Program-made: the position numbers and the translations under genes
In this document: piece by piece, positions 1-9,863 of the stretch
Numbering within the stretch: the stretch's first letter is position 1
Layout of the letters: each line of letters opens with the position of its first letter
From: Devriesea agamarum
GTDB taxonomy: Bacteria > Actinomycetota > Actinomycetes > Actinomycetales > Dermabacteraceae
DNA length: 64,000 nt
Direction of reading: 5' to 3'
NCBI RefSeq assembly: GCF_900070355.1
Contig: NZ_LN849456.1
Location: 1,054,001 to 1,118,000, forward strand
Notes under the pieces: model-generated
What the model was told of the DNA's origin: nothing
Databases searched by the model: none
What the model saw: the letters and a program-made list of their open reading frames with translations, nothing else

Positions 1-111
1 AGAGGGTCCGCATCCGGTAAGAGCCAGTGCCACCGCTACCAGGAGCGGGGCAAAGCAGCGCAGGCGCGCCCGGGAGGGGGCCTGAGACTGTGTGTGAGCT
101 GGAGTTTTCAT
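1..111 (-). CDS. Lipoprotein, N-terminus only (probable ABC importer binding protein)
   Basis: Only the first 37 codons lie in the window; the gene runs off the left edge. The product begins MKTPAHTQ and has an Arg-containing n-region, a hydrophobic core and a lipobox LTGC, so it is a type II signal peptide with the lipidated Cys at residue 34. An AAAGGA ribosome site lies about 7 nt before the ATG at 111. It follows a FecCD/BtuC-type permease on the same strand, which makes a siderophore or cobalamin binding lipoprotein the most likely identity. That identity is inferred from context because no mature domain is visible. Confidence 0.6.
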   Translation of the reverse strand, partial: MKTPAHTQSQAPSRARLRCFAPLLVAVALALTGCGPS

Positions 112-234
112 AGCGTCCTTTCGACGATAGCGCGGCACGCCGCTGTGGTCTAGGTAACACCCGGTGGCGGTCAGATTAATAGCCAAGGACTACTGCGATC
201 AGGCTCGCGAGCGTTGCTCAAAGCCCGTCTCGAT

Positions 235-251
235 GGGCGAAAGCTTCGCCC
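235..251. other. Hairpin between permease and lipoprotein genes
   Basis: The sequence GGGCGAA-AGC-TTCGCCC is a perfect 7-bp stem with a 3-nt loop in the 196-bp gap between the permease stop and the lipoprotein start. It has no T-tract. It could be a weak terminator or an mRNA-stabilising structure separating the two genes. I see nothing else in this gap. Confidence 0.35.
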
Positions 252-307
252 GATGTCGAAGCGAGCTCGGATGGATAGCAGGACGGGTAGCAAGTCATCC
301 AACGGGG

Positions 308-1432
308 TTACATCCCCCTATTCAGGCGTCGGATCAGCACCAGCAAAAAAGGGGCTCCGATTAGTCCGGTCATGACTCCGATCAGGAGTTCTGCCGGGGC
401 AAAGACAATGCGCGCCACCGCGTCTGTCCAGACCAGGAAAAGGGATGCAGCCAGTGCAGATCCGAGGATGAGAACGCGATGAGAGTGTCCGAGGAGGTGG
501 CGGATGACGTGCGGAATAATCAACCCGACAAACCCGATGCCGCCGGCAACAGCCACGGACGCGGCGACCGCGCCAGAGACGGGAATCAGTAGCAGAAGTC
601 GAGCCTTGACGGGGTTAACGCCGACGGCAAGCGCGGTGCGATCACCGCTGCCTAAGGCGTCGAGGATCGGGCCGCAGATCGCCATCAGCAGCGCAAGCAC
701 GAGACCGATCACGAGAATGGTGAGTGCATCGGACCATTGCGTGCGCGCTAGTGAACCGAGGGTCCAAAACATGACCGCCCGCGAGGTTTCTGCGTTGTCA
801 CTGGAAAACACGATGATGTTGGTGAGCGCTTGGAAACCGAACCCGATGGCGAGGCCGGCCAAAATCAGGTGCAGGGCTGTGCTGCGGGAACCTCCCGCGA
901 TGAGCAGCACCAACATGGTTGCAATCAAAGCGCCACCGAACGCGAAGAGGCCGACTGACCAGCCCGCTGTTGCCCCAAGCATGATCATGGCGATGGCTGC
1001 GCCGGTAGATGCGCCAGAGCTCACGCCGAGAACGTATGGTTCCGCCAGCGGATTCCTGATGATCGCCTGCAACACAACCCCGCTCACCCCAAGCACGGCT
1101 CCCACTCCGAGGCCGGAGACGATCCGGGGTAGACGAGTCTGCCAAACAATCGCATCGGTAATACGATCCCAGGTGATCTCGACGTTCAGCCCGGGGATGT
1201 GACTTGCAATCACTCCGATGACGTCAGACAGCGGAACGGAGGCGGGGCCCACGATGATGGTCAGTGCCGGGGTGATGAGCACAAGCAGGGCAAGAATAGC
1301 CAGCCGTCCGATAGGTCGTCGGGGGTGCGCGGCGTCCGAGCTGGCCCCTGTTGTGAGCGCGGACGGCGCTGTGGTTTTCACACCCTCATCGTTTCTCGGC
1401 CAGCCTCGGCGACGAGCTGATTTGTCGTACAA
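308..1432 (-). CDS. FecCD/BtuC-family iron-siderophore or cobalamin ABC permease
   Basis: This is an inner-membrane permease of the FecCD/BtuC family, which forms homo- or heterodimers that move ferric siderophores, heme or vitamin B12 after delivery by a binding lipoprotein. The 374-residue product is rich in transmembrane helices and carries family-typical stretches such as TRLPRIVSGLGVGAVLGVSG near residues 99-118 and NPLAEPYVLGVSSGAS near 126-141. The C-terminal region has the conserved GFVGLIIPHVIRHLLGH cytoplasmic loop that contacts the ATPase. The first start is a TTG at 1432 without a clear ribosome site; a GTG at 1381 is an alternative that still leaves a normal-length permease. A lipoprotein gene follows, and the ATPase is presumably beyond the left edge. 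Substrate cannot be decided here. Confidence 0.9.
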   Translation of the reverse strand: MYDKSARRRGWPRNDEGVKTTAPSALTTGASSDAAHPRRPIGRLAILALLVLITPALTIIVGPASVPLSDVIGVIASHIPGLNVEITWDRITDAIVWQTRLPRIVSGLGVGAVLGVSGVVLQAIIRNPLAEPYVLGVSSGASTGAAIAMIMLGATAGWSVGLFAFGGALIATMLVLLIAGGSRSTALHLILAGLAIGFGFQALTNIIVFSSDNAETSRAVMFWTLGSLARTQWSDALTILVIGLVLALLMAICGPILDALGSGDRTALAVGVNPVKARLLLLIPVSGAVAASVAVAGGIGFVGLIIPHVIRHLLGHSHRVLILGSALAASLFLVWTDAVARIVFAPAELLIGVMTGLIGAPFLLVLIRRLNRGM

Positions 1433-1741
1433 CGATGGTGTATCAACATCATGAGATCCCTTCCCAATAGGCGGCCTATGCTAGCGACGCACAACCGGGC
1501 TGTCGGCAACATCTCATCAACGCGTCCCTACGACCCGACGGGCACAAAACCTCACACATGGCTATATTCTCTCTGGCTCGGATGCAGATAATGCGCCCCG
1601 GCGGTGGCACCTTCCAACATTTGCCGCATAAGCCTGGACGCACAGCCCGGGAAAATCCGATTCTTAACATTGATGTAGCTTGTTTATTTAATGATTGCGC
1701 ATATAAGAACAACCGTGTTGCGTTCATCACTCATCGAGCGC
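1433..1741. other. 309-bp intergenic region with a possible promoter for the permease
   Basis: This gap separates the ABC exporter stop from the FecCD-type permease. An AT-rich patch at about 1660-1720 holds a plausible minus-strand promoter, TTGTTC, 16 nt, TAAATA. I find no DtxR/IdeR-type 19-bp box. A stretch around 1550-1640 faintly resembles part of a cobalamin riboswitch but lacks the conserved core. The short ORF across 1476-1730 has no recognisable features. Confidence 0.3.
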
Positions 1742-3757
1742 TTATGTGCCGGACGATAGATATCCCGCAGCCTGCAGGTCGAACGCCTCTCGATACCACG
1801 CAGAGTTTTGGTAGACCTCACGGGGCGTGCCGCTAGCGGTGATGCGCCCCTCCTCAACCACAAGCACCTGGTCAGCGCGGGCCGCATGCGATAAACGGTG
1901 GGTTACCAGCACGAGCGTTCCGTCGGAATCATTGCGTCGATCCCCCGAAACAGCCATGCGCTCCCCGCAGATCTCACTCTCGATAAAATCCAGCAGATCT
2001 GATTCGGCATATGGATCCAACGCCGAGGTTGGTTCGTCGAACAAGGCCAACCCGGTATGCCGGGCATGTAAAACCGTCCGGGCAATCGCCAGGCGCTGCC
2101 ATTGACCGCCGGAAAGATTCGTTCCGTTACCGTCGGCGTCAATGTACATGTAGGAGTCCAGACCGTTCAGGGTCCCACGGGCAGTCTTTGCCTGCTCAGC
2201 ATCTTTTCGGATAACCGACGCAAGGGTGACCTTCTGTTTTTTCGACTTAAAAACATTGGTTGATCGTGCCTCACGCAGTTCTCCGAGCCCCACCCGATCC
2301 AGCAGTTCATACAGTTCCTCGTCATCGATCCCGAACTCGTGCCCGCAGGTCAGATTCTCGCGCAAGCTGAGCGGGAACCTGGCAAAATCTTGATTCATCA
2401 CGGCAATGCGCTGTATATCCTCACTCTGGCGGATTAGCCCATGCGTAGGTTGATAGAGCCCGATCAACAGTTTGATCAGCGTCGACTTTCCCGCCCCATT
2501 GGGGCCGACGATACACGTCATGCGCCCGCGTGGAACTATTCCGGTAACACCGCGAAGCACCTCTTGAGAGGTACTCGGGTAGGCGTACCGCACTGCCTCC
2601 AGCTCAAGAGCATTACCCTCGTGAAGGGTGACCTGACGCAATGGGGGCGCAGACAGCTGAGCTTTGGAGAAGGACATTAACGACGCGCACGGCGCTTGGA
2701 AGGCGACCAGCTGATTGAGCCCGTTCACCAGCCCGTAGATCAGGTGGAAAATATTCACCAAAACCCCGAGCACCAGCACAATCGTAGAAGGATGCGCAGG
2801 ATCGATGTACAGCACGCACGCCGCGATTGATCCGGCAGACGAAAACAGCGACGATGCCGCGAGGTAGAGCGCAGCGCGATTGCGCAGCCGGAACACAGCC
2901 GCCAGAACGCGGAACTGATCTCGGTACCACTGCCGCGGCGCCCATTTTTGCATGCCGAAAGTGCGCAGATCTTTCGCATACATCGGCTCCATGGCCACGT
3001 CGGAGACGGACCCGATCCGCTGATGCACACCCGCAAATGTTTCGTCGAGCCTCCAGATAAGACGATCAAACTTCACATGAATAAACGCGGTCGGAACCAT
3101 ACCAATCAGCAAAAGCACCGGGAACCACACCCCGACGCTGAACGCGAGACCGAGCATGGGCACAAGGGCCACCAGCGACTCCAGCATGAAGGTGAAAGAC
3201 CAAACCAGCTGCCCAGATCTATCCAGAGCCTGCTTGGCCTGGGTTTTCTTCCCCACGATCTCGGGATGCTCGTGCACACTGATATCCGGCCAGGTCGACA
3301 CCACCGTTTGATACATCTCGTGCATACGGGCCCGCATGAGATCACTCGCGTTGGTTTGCATCGGCTGACTAAAGGAGTTGAGGATTCCGTCAGCCACGAA
3401 CATGCTGCCGAGAATCACAAGCAAAACCATCAGCCCGTAATGATCTGCTATGTTCGCGCCCTGGCTGAGGAGGTAGACGAACCCCGCAGGCAAAATGCCC
3501 TTGACGAACATGAGGCCGATGTTCACCCAGAACTGCCAGCCCGCGAATCGAATCAGCTTCAGCAGACACCGAGTCATCGCAAAAGGAATCGGGCGGAAAA
3601 GTTTATCTATGTCGATCTGAGCAGCAGCGACTTGGGTGTCGCGGCCTGTGGCATCGACCGAGGAAGCTGTTGAGGATACGGACTTAGAAACGGACACACC
3701 ACTGTGATTTGAGACAGCCACGAATGGTAAGCGTAATAGATTGGACCCATGATCCAT
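1742..3757 (-). CDS. Fused ABC exporter (membrane domain plus ATPase)
   Basis: This is a half-transporter of the type I exporter fold: an N-terminal membrane domain with about six helices (residues roughly 70-360) followed by a nucleotide-binding domain. Visible motifs are Walker A GPNGAGKST near residue 418, signature LSGGQWQRL near 545, Walker B ALFDEPTSALDP near 574 and a switch His in VTHRL. Similar proteins without a peptidase domain export peptides or lipids and sometimes sit in lanthipeptide clusters, but no precursor or modification gene is seen here. About 35 extra charged residues lie between the Q-loop and the signature, and about 14 lie before the switch His. The start is uncertain: the ATG at 3757 has a poor ribosome site and an in-frame GTG lies 12 codons downstream. 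Substrate unknown. Confidence 0.85.
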   Translation of the reverse strand: MDHGSNLLRLPFVAVSNHSGVSVSKSVSSTASSVDATGRDTQVAAAQIDIDKLFRPIPFAMTRCLLKLIRFAGWQFWVNIGLMFVKGILPAGFVYLLSQGANIADHYGLMVLLVILGSMFVADGILNSFSQPMQTNASDLMRARMHEMYQTVVSTWPDISVHEHPEIVGKKTQAKQALDRSGQLVWSFTFMLESLVALVPMLGLAFSVGVWFPVLLLIGMVPTAFIHVKFDRLIWRLDETFAGVHQRIGSVSDVAMEPMYAKDLRTFGMQKWAPRQWYRDQFRVLAAVFRLRNRAALYLAASSLFSSAGSIAACVLYIDPAHPSTIVLVLGVLVNIFHLIYGLVNGLNQLVAFQAPCASLMSFSKAQLSAPPLRQVTLHEGNALELEAVRYAYPSTSQEVLRGVTGIVPRGRMTCIVGPNGAGKSTLIKLLIGLYQPTHGLIRQSEDIQRIAVMNQDFARFPLSLRENLTCGHEFGIDDEELYELLDRVGLGELREARSTNVFKSKKQKVTLASVIRKDAEQAKTARGTLNGLDSYMYIDADGNGTNLSGGQWQRLAIARTVLHARHTGLALFDEPTSALDPYAESDLLDFIESEICGERMAVSGDRRNDSDGTLVLVTHRLSHAARADQVLVVEEGRITASGTPREVYQNSAWYREAFDLQAAGYLSSGT

Positions 3758-3805
3758 AGAGGACAGACTCAGGTCTCACACCATCATGGAAAAACTTCGA
3801 CTACT

Positions 3806-4705
3806 TCAGCCAAGCTGCGTCGGCGCGTGCAAAGCTGTCACCGAAACCTTTGATGCAAGTCCTCGTCGGCCCCAGCCGCCTCGACTGCGCACGGCACCAA
3901 TGCCCCAGCACACGAGGTAGATAGCAAATGACACGCTCGTAACGTACGGGCTGATCGGTAGTCCTGGGCCAAGAGAAAGTAAGATGCCACCTACGGCTGA
4001 GACCACAGCAAATACCACCGATAGCAACCATTGCAGGCCAGGGCGAGCACTCACCCGGGCGGCGGCAGCAGCCGGAGTAATGAGCAGACTCATGACCAGC
4101 AAAGCGCCCACCATTTGCACAGCCATCGCGCATACCAGGCCGAGCATCAGCATAAACAGCACCCCTAGGGCACGGGTATGCACCCCGCGAGTGCGGGCAA
4201 ACACTGGATCGATGGCCGCAAACCACATCGGACGTCCCACCAGAATCAACACGATGGCGATGCCCAGCGTAATCGCGCAAAGGGCATCTAAACTCTGCTG
4301 ATCGACGGACACAATTTGCCCCGTGAGCAATCCGAATTTATTAGAGGTTCGACCTTTATAAAGGGAGAGGAACAACAGACCGAGCCCCATACCAAACGGG
4401 AGCAAAATACCAATCACCGAGTTTCGCTGGCGCGCGCGTACACCCATGAAGGCCAAGAGTAGAGCTGCTACTACCGACCCGATAATGCTTCCCCAGGTCA
4501 CCGACACCCCGAGAAACAGAGCCGATCCTGCTCCAGCGAACGACAGTTCACTCACCCCATGGACCGCGAACGCCAGATCGCGAGCCTGAATCATGGGCCC
4601 AATCAAACCCGCCGCAATACCTAAAACAGCTCCGGCGATGAGAGACTCCCACACCACCGGAACGAGGGTGGTAAAACCGTCGAAGTTGAGAATGCTATGC
4701 AGCAT
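3806..4705 (-). CDS. Mn/Zn ABC importer permease (ZnuB/MntB family)
   Basis: This is the membrane permease of an ABC-3 family metal importer, 299 residues, nearly all hydrophobic, with about eight or nine helices. Characteristic stretches include MIQARDLAFAVHGVSELSFA near residues 38-58 and MVGALLVMSLLITPAAAAA near 200-220. I choose the ATG at 4705 because it lies one base after the ATPase stop (TGACATG) and has a GAAGG ribosome site; an in-frame start at 4792 would overlap the upstream gene by 86 bp. It is the last gene of the binding protein-ATPase-permease operon and should pair with the ATPase at 4707-5537 to import Mn2+ or Zn2+. Confidence 0.93.
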   Translation of the reverse strand: MLHSILNFDGFTTLVPVVWESLIAGAVLGIAAGLIGPMIQARDLAFAVHGVSELSFAGAGSALFLGVSVTWGSIIGSVVAALLLAFMGVRARQRNSVIGILLPFGMGLGLLFLSLYKGRTSNKFGLLTGQIVSVDQQSLDALCAITLGIAIVLILVGRPMWFAAIDPVFARTRGVHTRALGVLFMLMLGLVCAMAVQMVGALLVMSLLITPAAAAARVSARPGLQWLLSVVFAVVSAVGGILLSLGPGLPISPYVTSVSFAIYLVCWGIGAVRSRGGWGRRGLASKVSVTALHAPTQLG

Positions 4706-4706
4706 G

Positions 4707-5537
4707 TCAGCCTTCTTCCAATACGTCGAGGCCGTGAACGTGTGGTTGGTCAGGGCCCGCGCCTCGAGCCAGCACAATGATGGAACCTTCATGCCGAAGC
4801 ACGTCCACCGGCTGCCCGTACATGTGCGACAGCACGTCTGAACGCATCACCTCATCCACGGATCCAACGCGAAGACTTCCCCCCGCGATATAGATGACGC
4901 GGTTCACATACGGTAAAACCGGCGTGATTTCATGGGTAACGAAGAGGACAGCGATCCCGGCTTTCAGATCAGCACTCCCGCACCGTCCGGCAATAATCGC
5001 ACTCAGTGCATTCTGATGGCCCGGATCTAGGCTTGCCAGCGGCTCATCACATAGCAGCAGGTCAGGATCAGACACTAAAGCGCATGCGACTCGAAGACGC
5101 TGCAATTCTCCTCCGGAAAGCATGGAAGTAGGAGCATCGGCGTACCCGGCGGCTCCCACTTCTTCAAGCACGGTGTCGATCCGTTCGCGCGCACCGCGTG
5201 AACGCAAAAGCCCGGCTCGGTGTCCGTCGAGCCCTAGACCCACTAGGTCACGCCCACGCATCGGGGCAATTGGGGCTTCCTGTCGTGCTTGTGGCACGTA
5301 CCCGACACCCATCCCTTTATGGATAAGAGCTTTCCCGCTCGCCAGTGGCCGCTCGCCGAGCAGCGCCTTCAACATTGTGGTCTTACCTGCGCCATTTGGA
5401 CCGAGCACAGCGATGAATTCGCCCGGTTGAATGTCAAGACATACATCTTCCCATAGCGTACGATTTCCGATGCGGAAAGTAGCGTGCTGAAATGAGGCGA
5501 CCGGCGCACTGGCGTTGGGATCAAGCATGATCGTCAC
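4707..5537 (-). CDS. Mn/Zn ABC importer ATPase (ZnuC/MntA family)
   Basis: This is the cytoplasmic ATPase of the metal importer. The 276-residue product has Walker A GPNGAGKTT near residue 47, signature LSGGELQRLRVACALV near 143, Walker B LLLCDEPLASLDP near 165 and a switch His in VTHE. The start is a GTG whose last two bases share the TGA stop of the binding-protein gene (GTGA overlap), giving translational coupling; an ATG three codons later is an alternative. About 20-30 residues extend past the usual C-terminus. It powers uptake through the permease encoded next. Confidence 0.95.
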   Translation of the reverse strand: MTIMLDPNASAPVASFQHATFRIGNRTLWEDVCLDIQPGEFIAVLGPNGAGKTTMLKALLGERPLASGKALIHKGMGVGYVPQARQEAPIAPMRGRDLVGLGLDGHRAGLLRSRGARERIDTVLEEVGAAGYADAPTSMLSGGELQRLRVACALVSDPDLLLCDEPLASLDPGHQNALSAIIAGRCGSADLKAGIAVLFVTHEITPVLPYVNRVIYIAGGSLRVGSVDEVMRSDVLSHMYGQPVDVLRHEGSIIVLARGAGPDQPHVHGLDVLEEG

Positions 5538-6559
5538 TTCGCAGCGTCTTCAATAGCTTTCTGAGTGTTCTTGTAGAAAGAGACGTAGTCGCTCACACCA
5601 TGAGGGAACGTCTCGTATACCTTGACTATGGGGATGTGCTTATCCTGCGCGACCTTCTCCAAAGTGGTCGTGGTCCGGTCTGCAGTCTGGGCGTTCAGCA
5701 CCAAAATTTTTGCTGACCCGTTCTCCAGGAGTTTTTGGGTATCGTTGACTGCTTGAGCAGAAGCACCAGCCTCAGTCTCCGACTGCTCGACGAATTCCGC
5801 AGGAGTGAGGTCTTTAATCCCCATGTCTTCCAGCAGATAGCCAACCACGGGTTCGGTAGCGACAGCAGTCATTCCTGGGTGAGCATTCGCAAATTTTGAG
5901 TTGGTATCGCGCAGCTCACCGAGCTGATTTTCAAATGCGCGCTCATTATTTTTGAAGTCGGCGGCATGTTCGGGAACAGCTTTTTCCAAATCGTGCTCGA
6001 CGGCTTGGGCGACCTTCGTAGCAGCATCTACATCAAAGAAGACGTGCTCATTGAAATCTTTGGCGTCGCCGCTCTTGAGGTTGGACGCCTTGACCGCGTC
6101 GACAATAGTGGTTTTGCCTGCTGACTGGGCGAGCTTACTTGCCCAGTCATCGTAGCCACCGCCGTTGACGATGATGATCTGCGAATCATTCACCTCGGCT
6201 TTTTGCTTTGCAGACGGTTCGAAGTCGTGAGGATCTTGGGAAGGATCGTTCACCCCGGAGACCACGGTGGCATATTTTCCGCCCACTGACTTCGCCACTG
6301 AACCCCACACATTGGTGGAAGCGAAGATCTTTACGGTGCTTTGAGAGGATGACTTGGCAGAACTGGATGATGCAGAGGGGTTGGCTCCTGATGAGCACGC
6401 GGCCAAACCTAGCGGCACCAGGGAAGCAACGGCGAGCGCCATCGCCACCCGGGTTCGCCGACTGCGACGATGCAGTTGGTGAACAGCTGGGGTGTCAGGT
6501 TCGGACGTGGAGAGGACCGGCTCGGTGGACTGATGGGAGCGGCGGGAACGGAACGTCAT
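5534..6559 (-). CDS. Mn/Zn-binding lipoprotein of ABC importer (ZnuA/TroA family)
   Basis: This cluster A-I binding protein captures Mn2+ or Zn2+ outside the membrane and hands it to the permease. The 341-residue product starts with a long Arg-rich n-region and a lipobox LAAC (lipid Cys near residue 55), then a Ser/Ala linker. Metal ligands can be guessed from family positions: His in SQDPHDFEPS, His in NEHVFFDVD and Glu in VATEPVVGYL. A Glu at the third position is seen in Mn-type members, while Zn-type members usually have His, and there is no His-rich loop. The usual fourth acidic ligand is not obvious (LVLNAQTADR). It heads the three-gene operon. Metal preference is therefore ambiguous and leans to Mn. 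Confidence 0.92.
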   Translation of the reverse strand: MTFRSRRSHQSTEPVLSTSEPDTPAVHQLHRRSRRTRVAMALAVASLVPLGLAACSSGANPSASSSSAKSSSQSTVKIFASTNVWGSVAKSVGGKYATVVSGVNDPSQDPHDFEPSAKQKAEVNDSQIIIVNGGGYDDWASKLAQSAGKTTIVDAVKASNLKSGDAKDFNEHVFFDVDAATKVAQAVEHDLEKAVPEHAADFKNNERAFENQLGELRDTNSKFANAHPGMTAVATEPVVGYLLEDMGIKDLTPAEFVEQSETEAGASAQAVNDTQKLLENGSAKILVLNAQTADRTTTTLEKVAQDKHIPIVKVYETFPHGVSDYVSFYKNTQKAIEDAAK

Positions 6560-6584
6560 GTGTGCCTCGGTTCTTCTGAGCGGG

Positions 6585-6612
6585 TCGACACTTCCGTGTC
6601 GATAATGATTCC
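6585..6612 (-). promoter_or_regulatory. Leader hairpin and candidate Zur/Mn-regulator box before the metal importer
   Basis: Upstream of the lipoprotein start, positions 6585-6602 form a perfect inverted repeat TCGACAC-TTCC-GTGTCGA. It abuts GAATCATTATC (minus strand), which loosely resembles Zur boxes built around AATCATT. The position, about 40-55 bp before the ATG, suits a metal-dependent repressor site over a promoter whose -10 could be CATTAT. The match is partial and unproven. Confidence 0.35.
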
Positions 6613-6737
6613 CTGTGCGGGATGTCCGCGAAAAGCATGCTCCTCAAAACTGGATGCAGTCCGACAACTACCTGACTTGTCCCCGATAAACCCTTCGACC
6701 TCGGCGGTGTCCTCAGCCCCATCAACCCCGTCTCAGC

Positions 6738-6781
6738 ATCAGGGCAGGTGAACTGGGATATCCCAGCTCACCTGCCCTGAT
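6738..6781 (-). terminator. Strong hairpin terminator after gcvP
   Basis: Positions 6738-6781 form a near-perfect 21-bp inverted repeat (arms ATCAGGGCAGGTGA... and its complement, one mismatch, 2-nt loop). It lies 20 bp past the gcvP stop and also faces the metal-importer promoter. There is no U-tract, as is common for actinobacterial terminators. It may insulate the two operons. Confidence 0.75.
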
Positions 6782-6800
6782 CTATATACGCCGCCGCGTT

Positions 6801-9800
6801 TTAGACGCTGTCGTCAAAGGCCTCCGGCGACGGACACGAACACACCAAATTCCGGTCGCCATACGCGTTATCGATACGCCGTACCGGCGGCCAGTATTTC
6901 GACTGGATGCGCATCTGCTCGGTCATGTACATAGAGTGCGACGGCGCATCAGATTGCGTGTCTGCCTCGATTCCCGGGTACACAGCGACAGTGCGGGAGT
7001 AGGGGTGGTCCCACTCCCCCATCGCCACGGAGGCCGCAGTGTGCGGGGCACCCACCAACGGGTTATCCCCTGCTGGCCAGGTACCGTCGGCGACCGCGTC
7101 AGCTTCGCGGGCAATGGCGAGCATCGCATCGCAGAAGCGGTCGAGTTCTGACAGATCCTCCGATTCTGTGGGCTCCACCATCAGCGTCCCCGCCACCGGG
7201 AACGACATGGTCGGTGCATGGAATCCGTAGTCGATCAGCCGTTTGGCCACGTCATCAACCGTGATTCCCGTCCGGGCCGTGAGCGGCCGCAAATCGAGGA
7301 TGCACTCATGCGCCACAAAACCGTGATCACCGCGGTAAAGAATATCGTAGGCGCCATCCAACCGAGCCGCGACATAGTTAGCCGCCAGCACCGCCGACGC
7401 AGTCGCGTAGCGAAGCCCCTCTGCACCCATCATCCGAATGTATGCCCACGGAATGGGCAAAATTGATGGCGAACCGTAGGGAGCCTGCGACACCGGCGCA
7501 CCCGCGTGCACCGTATCTGGACCGCCCGCTACCGGATGGCTGGCCTCCTGAGCTTTCGGATGGCCCGGAAGGAACGGCGCCAGATGAGCTTTCGCCGCCA
7601 CCGGACCCACCCCAGGGCCGCCACCACCGTGCGGAATGCAGAACGTCTTATGCAGATTCAAATGGGATACATCCCCGCCGAACTCGCCGGGACGCGCCAC
7701 CTGCAATAGGGCGTTGAGATTCGCCCCATCCACATACACCTGACCACCCGCGTCGTGAACGAGCCGGCAAATCGTGCGGACTTCCTCCTCGTACACACCG
7801 TGTGTGGACGGGTAGGTGATCATAATCGCCGCGAGCTGATCGCCGTGATCCTTGATCTTGGTTTTCAGATCATCTAGGTCGATATTGCCCCCGGCGTCAG
7901 AGGCAACCACCACGACCCGTAGACCCGCTAGAACAGCAGAGGCCGCATTCGTGCCGTGCGCCGAGGATGGAACCAGACATACTGTTCGGTGCCCCTCGCC
8001 GCGCGAGGCGTGATAGGCCCTAATCGCGAGCAGGCCCGCATATTCTCCCTGGCTACCCGCATTGGGCTGCAACGAGACTGTGTCGTAGCCAGTGACTTCG
8101 GCGAGCCAGGTCTCCAGCTGATCGATCAGTTCTAGATAGCCGCGCGCATCATCAGCGGGAACAAACGGATGCAAAGCGCCGAACTCAGGCCAGGTAATGG
8201 CCTCCATCTCGACAGCCGCATTCAGTTTCATCGTGCATGACCCGAGCGGAATCATGCCCCGATCCAGGGCATAGTCCTTATCCGCAAGACGCCGCAGATA
8301 GCGCATCATCGCGGTTTCGCTGTGGAATGAGGAGAACACCGGGTGCGTGAGGATCTCTCCGCTCCGATGCAGCTGATCCGGCCAGGCCGCCCCGATCTCG
8401 GTCGGCTCTTTGACATCCTCAAAATCTGCGCGGTGATCGGCATCTGCCGCTTCGTTGGTCGGCTCAGCGAACGGTTCAAACACGCTGAGCAACACGTCCA
8501 CGTCCTGTGCCGTGGTCGTCTCATCCAGAGAAAGCCCAATCACATCGTCATCCACCTGATGCAGGGTGTATCCGAGATCCCGAGCAGCCTGCCAGACCTC
8601 AGCTGCACGACCGGGGACAACCACCCGCAAGGTATCGAACACGCTGCGGTGCACCAGGCGATGCCCCGCAGCGCACAGAGCAACGGCCAGATCTTCGGTG
8701 TGGGCCGCTACTTGCCGGGCAATTGCCCGCAGCCCGGCTGGACCGTGGTACACCGCGTACATTGACGCCACCACGGCCAGCAAAACCTGCGCGGTGCAAA
8801 TGTTACTGGTCGCCTTATCGCGCCGAATATGCTGTTCACGGGTTTGCAAAGCCAGCCGGTAGGCAGGATTGCCGTCGACATCGCGGCTCATTCCCACCAG
8901 ACGGCCGGGGATCTGACGTTCAAGACCCGCACGCACCGCCATATAGCCCGCGTGGGGTCCGCCGAAACCGAGCGGTACACCAAAACGCTGTGACGTCCCG
9001 ACAACCACATCGGCTCCGAGTTCACCGGGTGGGGTCAGCACGGTGAGCGCGAGTAGATCGGCCGCAACCACGGCAAGCGCCCCCGCTTCGTGCGCGGCAG
9101 CAATGACGGGGCTCACGTCACGGACTGCTCCGGAGGCAGAGGGATACTGCACGAGCACGCCGAACGCACCGGCTTTGAGCTCAGTGGCCAGAGCCTCAGA
9201 GTCGGTGGCGTCTACCTCGACCAGCTCAATTCCCACCGCATCTGCGCGACCTCGCATCACGTCGAGCGTGGCCTCAAAAACATCCTGATCGACGATGAAG
9301 CGCGCGGTCTTTGCCCGGCAAGCCCGCCGGGTAAGCAGCATAGCTTCGGCAGCTGCCGTGGCTTCATCTAACATGGATGAATTAGCCAGTGGCATCCCGG
9401 TGAGGTCACCGACCATGGTCTGGAAATTCAGCAGGGCTTCGAGCCGTCCCTGCGAAATTTCCGGCTGATACGGGGTGTATGCCGTGTACCACGCTGGGTT
9501 TTCCAGCACGTTGCGCACAATCACCGCTGGGGTATGGGTTCCGTAGTACCCCTGTCCGATCAGCGGAGTGGTGACGGTGTTGCGCCGGGAGAGTGCTCTG
9601 AGTTCGTGGAGTGTTTCCTGTTCAGTGGCAGGCGCGGGAAGAATCGCATCTAGACCTTGCCCGGTTTCTTTATCCAACAAGATGGTGGCCGGGACGGCCT
9701 GCTGCAGGAGATCATCCAGGCTCTCGACTCCGAGAGTTGTCAGCATGTGGGCCTGCGCGGCGGAATCGGTGCCCACATGACGGCGCACAAAGGCGTCGTA

Positions 9801-9863
9801 GGGAACCGTTTGATCAGCTGCCTCGGCCATAGAAGGGCGGGAGTTCACGGAGGCCGAGCTCAT
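6801..9863 (-). CDS. gcvP: Glycine dehydrogenase (decarboxylating), P protein
   Basis: GcvP decarboxylates glycine with pyridoxal phosphate and passes the aminomethyl group to lipoyl-GcvH. The 1020-residue product is the long homodimeric form with fused N- and C-terminal halves. The PLP lysine lies in [16 protein letters not shown] near residue 738, preceded by VDGANLNAL; the N-terminal half has the typical FVRRHVG start near residue 26. Its ATG overlaps the gcvH stop by 4 nt (ATGA), so the two are coupled. It is last in the order gcvT-gcvH-gcvP and ends before a strong hairpin. The lipoamide dehydrogenase (L protein) is not in the window. Confidence 0.98.
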   Translation of the reverse strand: MSSASVNSRPSMAEAADQTVPYDAFVRRHVGTDSAAQAHMLTTLGVESLDDLLQQAVPATILLDKETGQGLDAILPAPATEQETLHELRALSRRNTVTTPLIGQGYYGTHTPAVIVRNVLENPAWYTAYTPYQPEISQGRLEALLNFQTMVGDLTGMPLANSSMLDEATAAAEAMLLTRRACRAKTARFIVDQDVFEATLDVMRGRADAVGIELVEVDATDSEALATELKAGAFGVLVQYPSASGAVRDVSPVIAAAHEAGALAVVAADLLALTVLTPPGELGADVVVGTSQRFGVPLGFGGPHAGYMAVRAGLERQIPGRLVGMSRDVDGNPAYRLALQTREQHIRRDKATSNICTAQVLLAVVASMYAVYHGPAGLRAIARQVAAHTEDLAVALCAAGHRLVHRSVFDTLRVVVPGRAAEVWQAARDLGYTLHQVDDDVIGLSLDETTTAQDVDVLLSVFEPFAEPTNEAADADHRADFEDVKEPTEIGAAWPDQLHRSGEILTHPVFSSFHSETAMMRYLRRLADKDYALDRGMIPLGSCTMKLNAAVEMEAITWPEFGALHPFVPADDARGYLELIDQLETWLAEVTGYDTVSLQPNAGSQGEYAGLLAIRAYHASRGEGHRTVCLVPSSAHGTNAASAVLAGLRVVVVASDAGGNIDLDDLKTKIKDHGDQLAAIMITYPSTHGVYEEEVRTICRLVHDAGGQVYVDGANLNALLQVARPGEFGGDVSHLNLHKTFCIPHGGGGPGVGPVAAKAHLAPFLPGHPKAQEASHPVAGGPDTVHAGAPVSQAPYGSPSILPIPWAYIRMMGAEGLRYATASAVLAANYVAARLDGAYDILYRGDHGFVAHECILDLRPLTARTGITVDDVAKRLIDYGFHAPTMSFPVAGTLMVEPTESEDLSELDRFCDAMLAIAREADAVADGTWPAGDNPLVGAPHTAASVAMGEWDHPYSRTVAVYPGIEADTQSDAPSHSMYMTEQMRIQSKYWPPVRRIDNAYGDRNLVCSCPSPEAFDDSV

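Noticed and set aside
1541-1640. Possible cobalamin riboswitch upstream of the FecCD-type permease
   Set aside because: A minus-strand GAGCCAG and GGTG/CCGGGGC stretch recalls B12-box parts, but the conserved CCCGC-ACTG core and the required spacing are missing. A covariance-model search (Cobalamin family) would be decisive.
1476-1730. 84-codon minus-strand ORF upstream of the permease
   Set aside because: Its composition is Cys/Arg-rich without domains, and it has no ribosome site; it is treated as noncoding.
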